Assembly: GCA_934359185.1 (NCBI GenBank)
Contig: CAKRLE010000011.1
Span: forward strand, 1 to 64,000
Direction: 5' to 3'
Length of the DNA: 64,000 nt
Source: an uncultured Lachnospira sp.
GTDB taxonomy: Bacteria > Bacillota > Clostridia > Lachnospirales > Lachnospiraceae
Notes under the pieces: model-generated
Database searches by the model: none
Seen by the model: only the letters and a program-made list of their open reading frames with translations
Told to the model about the DNA's origin: nothing
Made by a program: the position numbers and the translations under genes
In this document: one piece after another, positions 9,770 through 18,896 of the stretch
Layout: each line of letters begins with the position of its first letter
Numbering within the stretch: position 1 is the stretch's first letter

Positions 9770-9831
9770 AACTACTCCTCCCTGTCTTATAAAAAACTAT
9801 AAGCTTATATATTCAATCTAAAATCGAATAT

Positions 9832-9860
9832 ATTGTACCTCAATAAAAACAAAAATGCAA
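9832..9860 (-). promoter_or_regulatory. Probable pfkA promoter
   Basis: Minus strand TTGCAT (9855-9860), 17-base spacer, TACAAT (9832-9837), in the 97-base gap between dnaE and pfkA. An 8-bp inverted repeat ATATATTC/GAATATAT lies just downstream. Confidence 0.6.
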
Positions 9861-9866
9861 TAAACA

Positions 9867-12800
9867 TTATGTTGTCTCTACATTCTTATTACCATATTTT
9901 TTTCGAAGGCCGTCTATAAGCTGTGAGCTGATGCTGATATTCCTGCTTGCAGGCCACTTAATCCTGCTCTTTTCTTTTTCACAATATATGATAACACTAT
10001 CTTTTCCATCAAGGTCTTTTAACATATCTGTAAGTTCTTTTTCTTCATTATAATAAGTCTGCTCGTCAGTCATCCTTATCCACAGTGTTCTTGGCACTTC
10101 TGAAAATGGAATAATTTTATCGCATATAAGCTTTCCATTCTCATCAACATTTGCCTGGACACGTCCTGTTATAAACACCTTATCTGTCTGCTCAATGGCA
10201 CGTCTGTTATCATTATAGCTCTTAGGAAATACAACAACCTCTATTGTTCCGAACATATCCTCTATTGTGAGGAATGCCATTAGTTCTCCTCTCTTGGTTG
10301 TCATAACCTTCTTATTCATAATCATTCCACCAATTGTCTGTCTGGAATTGTCTGCTGCCTTAGTCTCTCCGAGTTCAGGATCAATCTCAAAATCAAGTGC
10401 ATTGGCGGATACATGTTTCTTCCACATTCCTATATACTCATCAAGTGGATGTCCTGTTACATACACACCTAATACTTCTTTTTCATACTCCAGCTTTTCT
10501 TCTTTATTGTACTCATCCAGATCAGGAAGCTTTATTTCAAAGTCTTCTTTGGCGCTGTCATCTACAATATCAAATAGTGACATCTGACCTGAAATTGAAT
10601 CCTTTCCCTGTCTGTCTGCATTGTCAAGAATCTGTGCATAGACACTCATCATCTGTCGTCTGTTAGCCCCAAATGAATCAAATGCCCCTGCTTTAATCAG
10701 ATTTTCTAATGTTCTCTTGTTAAGTTCATTATGAAGTCTTGATGTAATATCCTGGATTGACTTGAAATCCCCGCTGATCTTCCGATCATTAATTATAGCC
10801 TCAATAGTAGGTCTTCCAAGTGATTTAACAGCCGACAAACCAAATCTTATCGCACCACTCTCATTAGTAAAGCCCATATCTGACTTATTAACATCTGGTG
10901 GCAATATGCTGATTCCCATCTGACGGCATGCATATATATATCCTTCTACCTTGGAAGTGTTATCTGTAACAGATGTAAGAAGTGCGCACATATATTCAAT
11001 TGGATAATACCGTTTAAGGAAAGCTGTCTGATATGATACAACAGCATATCCTGCAGCATGCGATTTATTAAATGCATATGCTGCAAAGCTTATCATTTTA
11101 TCAAATATGACATTACCCGCTTCCGCAGAAACACCGTTCCTAATACAGCCAGGCACACCTTCCTCATCATTGCCGTATATGAAATTCTGTCTCTCCTTCT
11201 CCATTACTTTAAGCTTCTTCTTTGCCATCGCACGTCTTACAAGGTCACTTCTTCCGAGCGAATATCCAGCAAGGTCACGTACTATCTGCATAACCTGTTC
11301 CTGATAAACTATAACACCGTATGTCGGCTTTAGTATAGGCTCAAGCTGTGGACAGTCATACACAATATTATCTTTATTATTCTTACCTTCTATATACTGT
11401 GGTATATAATCCATTGGACCTGGTCTGTATAACGAAATTCCTGCTATAAGATCGTCAAGGCATGTCGGTTTAAGTTCCTTCATGAAGTTCTTCATTCCCG
11501 CACTCTCAAGCTGGAATATACCATCACATTTACCAGAGCTTATGAGCTCATACACTTCAGGATCATCATAGCTTATATTATTAATTGTGAAGTCTGGATT
11601 TAATTTCTTCACAAGCACCTCAGCATCGCTTATGACAGTCTCTGTTCTAAGCCCCAGAAAGTCCATTTTAAGAAGTCCCAGCTCTTCCAGTGTATCTTTC
11701 TCAAACTGGGCAACAATCTCTCCATCAGCTCCGACTGACAGTGGAACATACTCTCCAACAGGCTTACCACTGATAAGGACACCTGATGCATGTATAGATG
11801 CGTGTCTTGGAAGTCCTTCCAGCTTCTTGCTCATATCAATCAGGTTCTTTATCTGCGGATCTGACTCATATGCATCTCTGAAATCAGGATTTTCCTTCAA
11901 CGCCTTATCTATAGTTATATTAAGTTCTCTTGGAACCATCTTTGCAATATTATCAACCATGGCATATGGAAGATCAAGCACTCGCCCAACGTCTTTGATA
12001 ACTGCTCTTGCAGCCATTGTTCCAAATGTTATAATCTGCGACACACAATCCTTGCCATATTTGCTGATAACGTAATCTATGACCATCTGACGTCCTTCAT
12101 CACAGAAGTCCACATCAATATCGGGCATAGTCACACGCTCTGGATTAAGGAAACGCTCAAACAGCAGATCATATTTCATTGGGTCTATATCTGTTATTGT
12201 AAGTGTATACGAAACAAGACTTCCTGCTGCCGAACCACGTCCCGGTCCCACAGCAAGATTATTAACTTTGGCATAGTTAACATAATCCCACACGATAAGG
12301 AAGTAATCGACAAATCCCATCGAATGTATGACAGAAAGTTCATAATCAAGTCTCTGGACTAAATCTTTATGATTCTTTACAGGTGTTATGACAACATCTT
12401 TTCTATCCGGAACATCTATATCTGCTGCATACGCCATATGCTCATCAATATCCAGATCTTTGGTCTCGTCTGGATAACGCTTTTTAAGTCCTGTAAAACA
12501 CAGATAATTAAGATATGTCCATGAAGTATATCCTTCTGGAACCTTGAACTCTGGCAGCTTTGTCACGCCAAATTCAATCTCAACATTACACCTCTCTGCT
12601 ATCTTATGTGTATTTTCAAGTGCCTGTGGCGCATATGGGAAAAGTGCCGCCATCTCCTCTGGAGACTTAAGATAGTACTGACCGCCTGTATAACGCATTC
12701 TATTCTCGTCATTGACTTTCTTGCCAGTCTGTATACACAGAAGTATATCGTGCGCCTCCCAGTCATCTGCATTGATGTAATGCGAGTCGTTCGTGCACAC

Positions 12801-13403
12801 AAGGTCTATTCCCAGTTCATTAGACATTCTTACAAGCTGCGGATTGACATATTTCTGGTCTGGCAGTCCATGATCCTGCAATTCAAGGAAGAAATTGCCT
12901 TTGCCAAATATATTCTCGTACCTTTTCGCAGCCTCAACTGCCATCTCATACATGCCACGAGCAAGGTATCTTTGCACCTCTCCAGCCAGACACGCACTTA
13001 AAGCTATAATTCCCTCTGAATATTTCTCAAGAATCTCATAATCAACTCTTGGCTTATAATAAAATCCGTCTATAAAACCTGCTGAAACGATTTTCATCAG
13101 GTTGTCATATCCTTTATTATTCTCTGCAAGCAGAACAAGATGATAATACTTGTCCTCTCCCATTCCTACCTCTTTATCAAATCTTGACCCCGGCGCAACA
13201 TACACCTCGCATCCAAGAATCGGCTTAATCCCAGCATCCCTGGCAGCCCTGTAGAAATTAATAACACCATACATAACGCCGTGGTCTGTGATGGCAAGGC
13301 TGTCCATTCCCAGTTCTTTAGCCCTTGCAACCAGCTCTTTTATCTTACTTGAACCATCAAGCAGTGAATATTCTGTATGAACATGTAAATGTGTAAAATT
13401 CAT
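9867..13403 (-). CDS. dnaE: DNA polymerase III alpha subunit (DnaE type)
   Basis: Replicative DNA polymerase subunit; in Firmicutes DnaE usually extends primers alongside PolC. Of 1178 residues, the first ~210 form the PHP domain ('HVHTEYSLLDG', 'ITDHGVMYG'). The palm follows with 'AVGPGRGSAAGSLVSY' and the catalytic 'PDIDVDFCDEGR'. Fingers and the tandem helix-hairpin-helix region come next, and an OB fold near 1010-1090 contains 'IGGMIMNKKVMTTKRGELM'. No exonuclease insert is visible, as expected for DnaE rather than PolC. The ATG has GGGG five bases upstream. Confidence 0.96.
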   Translation of the reverse strand: MNFTHLHVHTEYSLLDGSSKIKELVARAKELGMDSLAITDHGVMYGVINFYRAARDAGIKPILGCEVYVAPGSRFDKEVGMGEDKYYHLVLLAENNKGYDNLMKIVSAGFIDGFYYKPRVDYEILEKYSEGIIALSACLAGEVQRYLARGMYEMAVEAAKRYENIFGKGNFFLELQDHGLPDQKYVNPQLVRMSNELGIDLVCTNDSHYINADDWEAHDILLCIQTGKKVNDENRMRYTGGQYYLKSPEEMAALFPYAPQALENTHKIAERCNVEIEFGVTKLPEFKVPEGYTSWTYLNYLCFTGLKKRYPDETKDLDIDEHMAYAADIDVPDRKDVVITPVKNHKDLVQRLDYELSVIHSMGFVDYFLIVWDYVNYAKVNNLAVGPGRGSAAGSLVSYTLTITDIDPMKYDLLFERFLNPERVTMPDIDVDFCDEGRQMVIDYVISKYGKDCVSQIITFGTMAARAVIKDVGRVLDLPYAMVDNIAKMVPRELNITIDKALKENPDFRDAYESDPQIKNLIDMSKKLEGLPRHASIHASGVLISGKPVGEYVPLSVGADGEIVAQFEKDTLEELGLLKMDFLGLRTETVISDAEVLVKKLNPDFTINNISYDDPEVYELISSGKCDGIFQLESAGMKNFMKELKPTCLDDLIAGISLYRPGPMDYIPQYIEGKNNKDNIVYDCPQLEPILKPTYGVIVYQEQVMQIVRDLAGYSLGRSDLVRRAMAKKKLKVMEKERQNFIYGNDEEGVPGCIRNGVSAEAGNVIFDKMISFAAYAFNKSHAAGYAVVSYQTAFLKRYYPIEYMCALLTSVTDNTSKVEGYIYACRQMGISILPPDVNKSDMGFTNESGAIRFGLSAVKSLGRPTIEAIINDRKISGDFKSIQDITSRLHNELNKRTLENLIKAGAFDSFGANRRQMMSVYAQILDNADRQGKDSISGQMSLFDIVDDSAKEDFEIKLPDLDEYNKEEKLEYEKEVLGVYVTGHPLDEYIGMWKKHVSANALDFEIDPELGETKAADNSRQTIGGMIMNKKVMTTKRGELMAFLTIEDMFGTIEVVVFPKSYNDNRRAIEQTDKVFITGRVQANVDENGKLICDKIIPFSEVPRTLWIRMTDEQTYYNEEKELTDMLKDLDGKDSVIIYCEKEKSRIKWPASRNISISSQLIDGLRKKYGNKNVETT

Positions 13404-13560
13404 ATTATCCCCAATCCATCCGACAACTTTAATTCAATAATTCAAATTAATAATATCCTATCACAATTTGCTATAAATGTGTAGCTGTGAATGTATTAGT
13501 GTAAAAGCATTGCCTCAATATTCTAATTGTAAAAAACGGCAATATGTACGCAATCTAAAT

Positions 13561-13593
13561 AATGCAGGAATGTAAATTTAACATTCCTGCATT
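13561..13593 (-). terminator. Hairpin downstream of ftsH
   Basis: A perfect 13-bp inverted repeat (13561-13573 and 13581-13593) with a 7-base loop about 80 bases past the ftsH stop. The flanking T-tract is short on either strand, so termination is likely but not certain. The rest of 13404-13669 shows nothing else. Confidence 0.5.
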
Positions 13594-13669
13594 TAAATTT
13601 AAATCCGTATCGTCTATACCACAGGCACCCTGAAAGCCTTCCATAATACCTGCTGCCAGACTTATTATT

Positions 13670-16036
13670 TTACTCTTCTGAAGAATTATCTTCTGTTTTT
13701 TCATCTGCAGCATCTTTCTGCTGTTTTTCTTCTTTCTTCTTCTCATCAAGCTTTTCCCAGAAATCATCCACAGGACCGTGAACTGTTGAAGAATAACTTC
13801 CATCTTCATTAAATGTTACGCTCTCTGCAACTTTTTCTGACTTGCTCATATCAGAAGTATCTACTGGTTCAGGAAGTCCTTTGACTCTTCTGTATATCTT
13901 CATGAACTCCTTACCAGTAATAGTTTCTTTATCGTAAAGATATTTTGCAATTTCATCAAGAACATCTCTGTTCTCAAGAAGAAGCTGCTTAGCCTCTTCA
14001 TAACACTGCTTGAGAAGCTGCTTAACTTCTTCATCAATCATGGCTGCTGTCTCATCTGAACAGTTAAGTCTTGCGCCACCATCAAGATACTTGCTCTCAA
14101 CAGTCTCAAGGCTCATAAGTCCAAATTCATCAGACATACCATACTGTGTAATCATCTCTCTTGCAATCTTAGTTGCTTTCTCGATATCGTTGGAAGCACC
14201 GGTTGTAATTGTACCAAATACAACTTCTTCTGCTGCACGTCCGCCTAAGAGTGTTACAAGTCTTGCCATAAGCTCATCCTTAGACATAAGATACTTCTCT
14301 TCCTCTGGAACCTGCATTACATAGCCAAGAGAGCCCATTGTTCTAGGGACAATAGTAATCTTCTGTACTGGCTCTGCGTCCTTCTTGAGAGCTGTTATAA
14401 GCGCATGACCTACTTCGTGGTATGCAACAGTTCTCTTCTCCTGCTTGCTAAGGATTCTGTCTTTCTTCTCCTTACCAGCAATAACAACCTCAACCGCCTC
14501 AAAAAGATCTTTCTGTGTTACAACGCTTCTGCCATTCTTAACTGCTGATATTGCAGCTTCGTTAATCATATTGGCAAGGTCTGAACCAACAGCACCGCTT
14601 GTTGCAAGTCCAATCTCTTCAAGATCTACTGTATCATCCATAAGGACATCCTTAGAATGAACCTTAAGTACATCAACTCTTCCCTTGAGATCTGGCTTAT
14701 CAACGATAATTCTTCTGTCAAGACGGCCTGGTCTTAAAAGTGCCTTATCAAGAACCTCTGGCCTGTTAGTAGCCGCAAGGATAAATAATCCCTTAGATGA
14801 ATCGAAACCATCCATCTCTGCAAGGAGCTGGTTCAATGTCTGCTCACGCTCATCATTGCCACCGCCATATCTTGAATCACGGCTCTTACCTATAGCATCA
14901 ATCTCATCGATAAATATAATACATGGTGCCTGTTTCTGGGCTTCCTTAAACAAATCTCTTACTCTTGAAGCACCGACACCTACGAACATTTCTACGAAAT
15001 CAGAACCTGCAAGTGAGAAGAATGGCACATTAGCCTCTCCAGCAACAGCCTTGGCAAGAAGTGTCTTACCAGTTCCCGGAGGACCTACAAGAAGTGCACC
15101 CTTAGGAAGCTTGGCTCCAATCTTAGAATACTTGTCAGGGTTATGAAGGAAATCAACAATCTCCTTAAGTGATTCTTTAGCCTCATCCTGACCTGCAACA
15201 TCCTTAAATGTAACACCTGTCTTTTTCTGTACATATACCTTGGCTGTGTTCTTGCCGACACCCATGCCGCCCATGATTCCACCGCCGCTTCCCATTTTCT
15301 TATATATAAAGCCAAACATGGCAAACATAAGAAGAATTGGAATTACATATACTATAAGGAACTCTATAATAGAAGAACTTGAATCTGGAATATGTCCTGA
15401 TACCTTAACATCAGGGAGCTGCTTTAACTCCTGGATCAGCTCATCATCGCCTACATATCCTGTGTAATAAGTGTAGCTTACAGGAGTTCCCCATACACTT
15501 TCCTCAACATACCCCTCTATTGGCTTGATAACAATCTTGTCAGAATCAAACTCAATCTCTGACACATTGCCATCTTCAACCATCTTTATGAACTCTGTAT
15601 ATGATATCTCTTTATATCTGGTGCTGTTAATAAGTCCTCTCAAAAGAGTTACACCTATAACTGACACTGCCAGAACTATCAGCATTCCGATTATCATATT
15701 GTAGTTCTTTTTCTTATTATTGTTCTGGTTATTGTTTCCACGATTGTTATTGCGGTTATTGTTATTATAGCCGTTAGGACCTCCCTGTGGGTTGTATCCA
15801 TTATAGCCGTTATAGCCACCCGGACCATTATATCCTCCAGGTCCATTATATCCACCAGGTCCATTGTAACTGCCAGGTCCGCCATATCCACCAGGTCCAT
15901 TATAACTGCCAGGTCCGCCATATCCACCTGGGCCATTATAACCGTTGCCAGGTCTTCCATTATATCCCTGTCTCGGCTGTCCATTATTACCACTCTGCTG
16001 GTTATTATTGTTAGTGTTACGTTCTTCGTTTCCCAT
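13670..16036 (-). CDS. ftsH: ATP-dependent zinc metalloprotease FtsH with Asn/Gly/Tyr-rich N-terminus
   Basis: Membrane-bound AAA+ protease that degrades damaged membrane proteins and regulators. Two membrane helices (about 114-134 and 223-245) flank an extracytoplasmic domain. The AAA module has Walker A 'GPPGTGKT' (318-325), Walker B 'IIFIDEID' (373-380) and the 'RPGRLDRR' second region of homology. The zinc site is HEVGH at 540-544. The 788 residues exceed the usual ~600-650 because of a low-complexity N-terminal tail of ~110 residues, rich in Asn, Gly, Pro and Tyr ('GPGGYNGPGGY' repeats), and an acidic, Lys-rich C-terminal tail. The tail should lie on the cytoplasmic face. Confidence 0.95.
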   Translation of the reverse strand: MGNEERNTNNNNQQSGNNGQPRQGYNGRPGNGYNGPGGYGGPGSYNGPGGYGGPGSYNGPGGYNGPGGYNGPGGYNGYNGYNPQGGPNGYNNNNRNNNRGNNNQNNNKKKNYNMIIGMLIVLAVSVIGVTLLRGLINSTRYKEISYTEFIKMVEDGNVSEIEFDSDKIVIKPIEGYVEESVWGTPVSYTYYTGYVGDDELIQELKQLPDVKVSGHIPDSSSSIIEFLIVYVIPILLMFAMFGFIYKKMGSGGGIMGGMGVGKNTAKVYVQKKTGVTFKDVAGQDEAKESLKEIVDFLHNPDKYSKIGAKLPKGALLVGPPGTGKTLLAKAVAGEANVPFFSLAGSDFVEMFVGVGASRVRDLFKEAQKQAPCIIFIDEIDAIGKSRDSRYGGGNDEREQTLNQLLAEMDGFDSSKGLFILAATNRPEVLDKALLRPGRLDRRIIVDKPDLKGRVDVLKVHSKDVLMDDTVDLEEIGLATSGAVGSDLANMINEAAISAVKNGRSVVTQKDLFEAVEVVIAGKEKKDRILSKQEKRTVAYHEVGHALITALKKDAEPVQKITIVPRTMGSLGYVMQVPEEEKYLMSKDELMARLVTLLGGRAAEEVVFGTITTGASNDIEKATKIAREMITQYGMSDEFGLMSLETVESKYLDGGARLNCSDETAAMIDEEVKQLLKQCYEEAKQLLLENRDVLDEIAKYLYDKETITGKEFMKIYRRVKGLPEPVDTSDMSKSEKVAESVTFNEDGSYSSTVHGPVDDFWEKLDEKKKEEKQQKDAADEKTEDNSSEE
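15814..15940. repeat. In-frame tandem repeats in the ftsH N-terminal coding region
   Basis: A 36-base unit occurs twice (15852-15887 and 15888-15923) with one difference, flanked by shorter 18-base half-units. It encodes Gly-Pro-Gly-Gly-Tyr-type repeats. Units are multiples of three, so copy-number slippage would keep the reading frame. Confidence 0.85.
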
Positions 16037-16134
16037 TAAGTTAATCTCCTCAGATATATTCAGGTACGCTTAATGCGTTATGAATTTCACTAATTTCTTA
16101 TTAAAATAACTATTAAATAAAAAATCACTCGTTT

Positions 16135-16163
16135 ATTATATAGAGTAACCACCTATAAATCAA
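16135..16163 (-). promoter_or_regulatory. Probable ftsH promoter
   Basis: Minus strand TTGATT (16158-16163), 17-base spacer, TATAAT (16135-16140), about 100 bases upstream of ftsH. The spacer contains the box ATAGGTGG (minus strand). Confidence 0.65.
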
Positions 16164-16219
16164 TTAAAAAAAAATTATTTTTCAAAAAGATTTGTAATTT
16201 ATTTTTTAAAAATAGGTGG
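16149..16219. promoter_or_regulatory. Paired boxes between divergent ftsH and pyrG promoters
   Basis: CCACCTAT (16149-16156) and its exact reverse complement ATAGGTGG (16212-16219) are separated by 55 very A/T-rich bases. The first lies in the ftsH promoter spacer and the second abuts the pyrG -35 element. The whole gap 16037-16367 otherwise holds only the two promoters and the pyrG leader. Confidence 0.4.
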
Positions 16220-16245
16220 AAATAAACTACAACTCGTTGTATAAT
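16217..16245 (+). promoter_or_regulatory. Probable pyrG promoter
   Basis: TGGAAA (16217-16222), 17-base spacer, perfect TATAAT (16240-16245), predicting a transcript start near 16252 and a leader of about 115 bases. Confidence 0.6.
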
Positions 16246-16270
16246 AATTTTCAGATATATTTTGATAGAG

Positions 16271-16302
16271 CCGGTGGTGATATTTTGCTACCGGATATTT
16301 TT
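16271..16302 (+). terminator. Attenuator-like hairpin in the pyrG leader
   Basis: CCGGT (16271-16275) pairs with ACCGG (16290-16294), followed by ATATTTTTATT. It lies inside the predicted leader, upstream of the GGAGG ribosome binding site. The short stem makes it weak; it could be an attenuator or simply a stem-loop. Confidence 0.35.
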
Positions 16303-16367
16303 ATTAAATTATACTTAATTATCTATTACTATAATTTGAGCCGAATAACGGCAGAACGGAGGAGGCT

Positions 16368-17972
16368 ATGCCTGTTAAATACGTATTCGTCACTGGTGGT
16401 GTTGTATCAGGACTCGGAAAGGGAATCACTGCAGCATCTTTAGGCCGCTTGCTTAAAGCCCGTGGTTTCAAGGTTACAATGCAGAAGTTTGACCCATACA
16501 TTAATATTGACCCAGGAACAATGAATCCAATTCAGCACGGAGAAGTTTTCGTAACTGATGATGGTGCAGAGACAGATCTTGACCTTGGACACTATGAAAG
16601 ATTCATTGACGAAAGCCTTAATAAGAATTCTAATGTTACTACTGGTAAAGTTTACTGGACAGTACTTCAGAAAGAGCGTCGTGGAGATTTTGGCGGAGGA
16701 ACAGTTCAGGTAATTCCACATATTACTAATGAAATCAAAAGCAGATTTTACCGTGACTACTCTTCTGATGATGTAAAGATTGCCATAATCGAAGTTGGTG
16801 GTACTGTTGGTGATATCGAGAGCCAGCCATTCCTGGAGGCAATAAGACAGTTCCAGCATGAAGTTGGACATGAGAATGCTATTCTTTGTCACGTAACACT
16901 CATCCCTTATTTAAGAGCATCTGGTGAAATGAAGACTAAACCTACACAGGCAAGTGTCAAGGAGCTTCAGGGAATGGGTATCCAGCCAGACATCATTGTG
17001 TGCCGTACTGAGCACCCACTTGATAAAGGTCTTAAAGAAAAAATCGCATTATTCTGTAACGTACCTAAATCACATGTACTTCAGAATCTTGATGTTGATA
17101 TTCTCTATGATGCTCCACTTGCTATGGAAGAGGAACATCTTGCACAGGTTGCATGTGAATGTCTTAACCTTGATTGTCCTGAACCAGACCTTAAGGAATG
17201 GAGAGACATGTGTACAGCATGGAAGAATCCAACAAGAAAGGTAGATATTGCCCTTGTTGGTAAATATACACAGTTACATGATGCATATATCAGTGTTGTC
17301 GAGGCATTAAAACATGGTGGTGTTGCTAACTCTGCTGAAGTCAACATCAAATGGGTTGATTCCGAACTGGTTAACAAAGACAATGTTGCCGAGATGATTG
17401 GTGATGTTGCTGGTATTATTGTTCCTGGTGGATTTGGTGACAGAGGAATTGAAGGCATGATTGATTCAATCCAGTATGCAAGGGAGAACAAGATTCCTTT
17501 CCTTGGTCTCTGCCTTGGTATGCAGCTTTCAATTGTTGAATTTGCCCGCCATGTAGTTGGTTATGATGATGCACACAGCAGTGAGCTTATGCCAGAGACA
17601 ACTCATCCTGTTATCCATCTTATGCCAGATCAGGAAGGCATCGATGATATCGGTGGAACATTAAGACTTGGTTCATACCCATGTGTTCTTGATAAAGCAA
17701 GTATTGCCTACAAGCTCTATGGTGAGGAGACTATCCATGAGCGTCATCGTCATCGTTATGAAGTTAACAACGACTACCGTAATGTATTAGTTGAAAATGG
17801 CATGAGACTTTCAGGCATCTCTCCTGACGGAAGAATCGTTGAGATGGTTGAAGTTGTTGATCATCCTTGGTTTGTTGGTACACAGGCTCATCCAGAGCTT
17901 AAGTCAAGACCTAACAGACCTCATCCATTATTCAAAGGATTTATCGAAGCCGCTATTAACAACAGCAAGTAA
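16368..17972 (+). CDS. pyrG: CTP synthase
   Basis: Converts UTP to CTP using ATP and glutamine. The N-terminal synthetase domain begins '[17 protein letters not shown]' and includes '[13 protein letters not shown]' and 'GGTVGDIE'. The C-terminal class I glutamine amidotransferase domain carries the nucleophile loop '[11 protein letters not shown]' and 'RHRHRYEVN', with the His/Glu pair near '[12 protein letters not shown]'. Length 534 is normal. A GGAGGAGG-like site precedes the ATG. It is the only plus-strand gene between 1 and 23 kb and is followed directly by a terminator. Confidence 0.97.
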   Translation: MPVKYVFVTGGVVSGLGKGITAASLGRLLKARGFKVTMQKFDPYINIDPGTMNPIQHGEVFVTDDGAETDLDLGHYERFIDESLNKNSNVTTGKVYWTVLQKERRGDFGGGTVQVIPHITNEIKSRFYRDYSSDDVKIAIIEVGGTVGDIESQPFLEAIRQFQHEVGHENAILCHVTLIPYLRASGEMKTKPTQASVKELQGMGIQPDIIVCRTEHPLDKGLKEKIALFCNVPKSHVLQNLDVDILYDAPLAMEEEHLAQVACECLNLDCPEPDLKEWRDMCTAWKNPTRKVDIALVGKYTQLHDAYISVVEALKHGGVANSAEVNIKWVDSELVNKDNVAEMIGDVAGIIVPGGFGDRGIEGMIDSIQYARENKIPFLGLCLGMQLSIVEFARHVVGYDDAHSSELMPETTHPVIHLMPDQEGIDDIGGTLRLGSYPCVLDKASIAYKLYGEETIHERHRHRYEVNNDYRNVLVENGMRLSGISPDGRIVEMVEVVDHPWFVGTQAHPELKSRPNRPHPLFKGFIEAAINNSK

Positions 17973-17997
17973 TTTTCAATTTGGCTGAATACAAGAA

Positions 17998-18050
17998 AAA
18001 GGTCTGAAAAATCCAAGAAACTATCAAAGTTTGGATTTTTTCAGACCTTT
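17998..18050. terminator. Terminator after pyrG
   Basis: A ~19-bp stem (17998-18016 with 18031-18050, one-base bulge), flanked by A and T tracts. It follows the pyrG stop by 25 bases and could also serve the converging minus-strand operon. Confidence 0.85.
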
Positions 18051-18145
18051 TATATAATCGAGCCATTTTCTTCAAATTTCAAGCAATAATTCTGTGATTT
18101 TGGATTTTTCTCATTGTAAATTTAAAATAAATCCAAAATTCTATG

Positions 18146-18844
18146 TCACCCACTCACGATGCATATCTGGTATCCGTCATATTCATATCTTCTGACATTC
18201 ACGTTGTCCTCTAAATCATCCTCACTGCTCTGTATTGACGACATAATTCCCTGACCGCTGTATTTCCCCAGTGCTTCCTTGAATGTCCACAGCTTGAAGA
18301 AATCATCATCCGACTTGATAGATTCATGTTCTGACTGCGTAAAATATCGTCTTGCAACAGATTCGCTTATCCTGCGTTTTCCCTCTATATCTATTCCAAC
18401 ACACGAATCAGCAACTACACATACTACATAATCACCAGCATGTGACATGTTAAAATGTATAGAACCAACACATACTCCCCTGTTATTATTATGACTTTCT
18501 TTTATCTTCTCCCAGTCAAATTTCGGCTTGCCCTTACCTGAATACCTTATATCCCAGTTATACTTTTCCCTAACCTTATCCACTGCTTCTGGTAGTTTAA
18601 TCACATACAAGCCATGGCTGTCGTACACATCATCTTCTGCCACATGCTGTCTCAGCTCTCCTTCAACATATTTTCCAAGAATTACATTAAGCAGCACCGC
18701 AGCGCCTGCACTACGACAGCTATCCTTATGATTTTTGTATTTTGCCGCCTTTATTCTTCTGTCCTCGCTGACAACACTCATACATCTTTGATACAATGCC
18801 TCATCGTCAAACATCGCCGACACATCCATCAGACCAACAATCAT
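18146..18844 (-). CDS. 4'-phosphopantetheinyl transferase (Sfp type)
   Basis: Transfers phosphopantetheine from CoA to a Ser on a carrier protein. The signature pair is present: 'SCVGIDIEGKRRI' (Mg2+ ligands Asp and Glu) and 'KLWTFKEALGKYSGQG'. The start at 18844 has AAAGGA six bases upstream and gives 232 residues, typical for Sfp; the open frame extends 17 codons further to a GTG, with another possible ATG at 18883. It is the last gene of an operon with an ABC-2 transporter and a FliB-like gene. No carrier-protein or NRPS/PKS gene is in the window, so its target is not evident. Confidence 0.88.
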   Translation of the reverse strand: MIVGLMDVSAMFDDEALYQRCMSVVSEDRRIKAAKYKNHKDSCRSAGAAVLLNVILGKYVEGELRQHVAEDDVYDSHGLYVIKLPEAVDKVREKYNWDIRYSGKGKPKFDWEKIKESHNNNRGVCVGSIHFNMSHAGDYVVCVVADSCVGIDIEGKRRISESVARRYFTQSEHESIKSDDDFFKLWTFKEALGKYSGQGIMSSIQSSEDDLEDNVNVRRYEYDGYQICIVSG

Positions 18845-18896
18845 ATCTATTCCTTTCCGCCAATCCGCAATCACATTCTGCATTTTTCCAACCACC

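Noticed and set aside
13555..13809. Minus-strand 84-residue frame at the ftsH 3' end
   Set aside because: Overlaps the ftsH C-terminal Lys/Glu-rich coding region in another frame and contains the terminator; no independent start signal.
15814..15940. Possible CRISPR-like spaced repeats
   Set aside because: The repeats are direct, in-frame and contiguous without unique spacers; they encode FtsH repeats.
15694..16014. Two overlapping frames of 99 and 75 residues across the ftsH 5' repeats
   Set aside because: They arise from reading the Gly/Tyr/Asn repeat DNA in other frames; compositional artefacts.
16252..16367. Bacillus-type pyrG reiterative-transcription attenuation
   Set aside because: The predicted start lacks the GGGC initiating sequence that mechanism needs.
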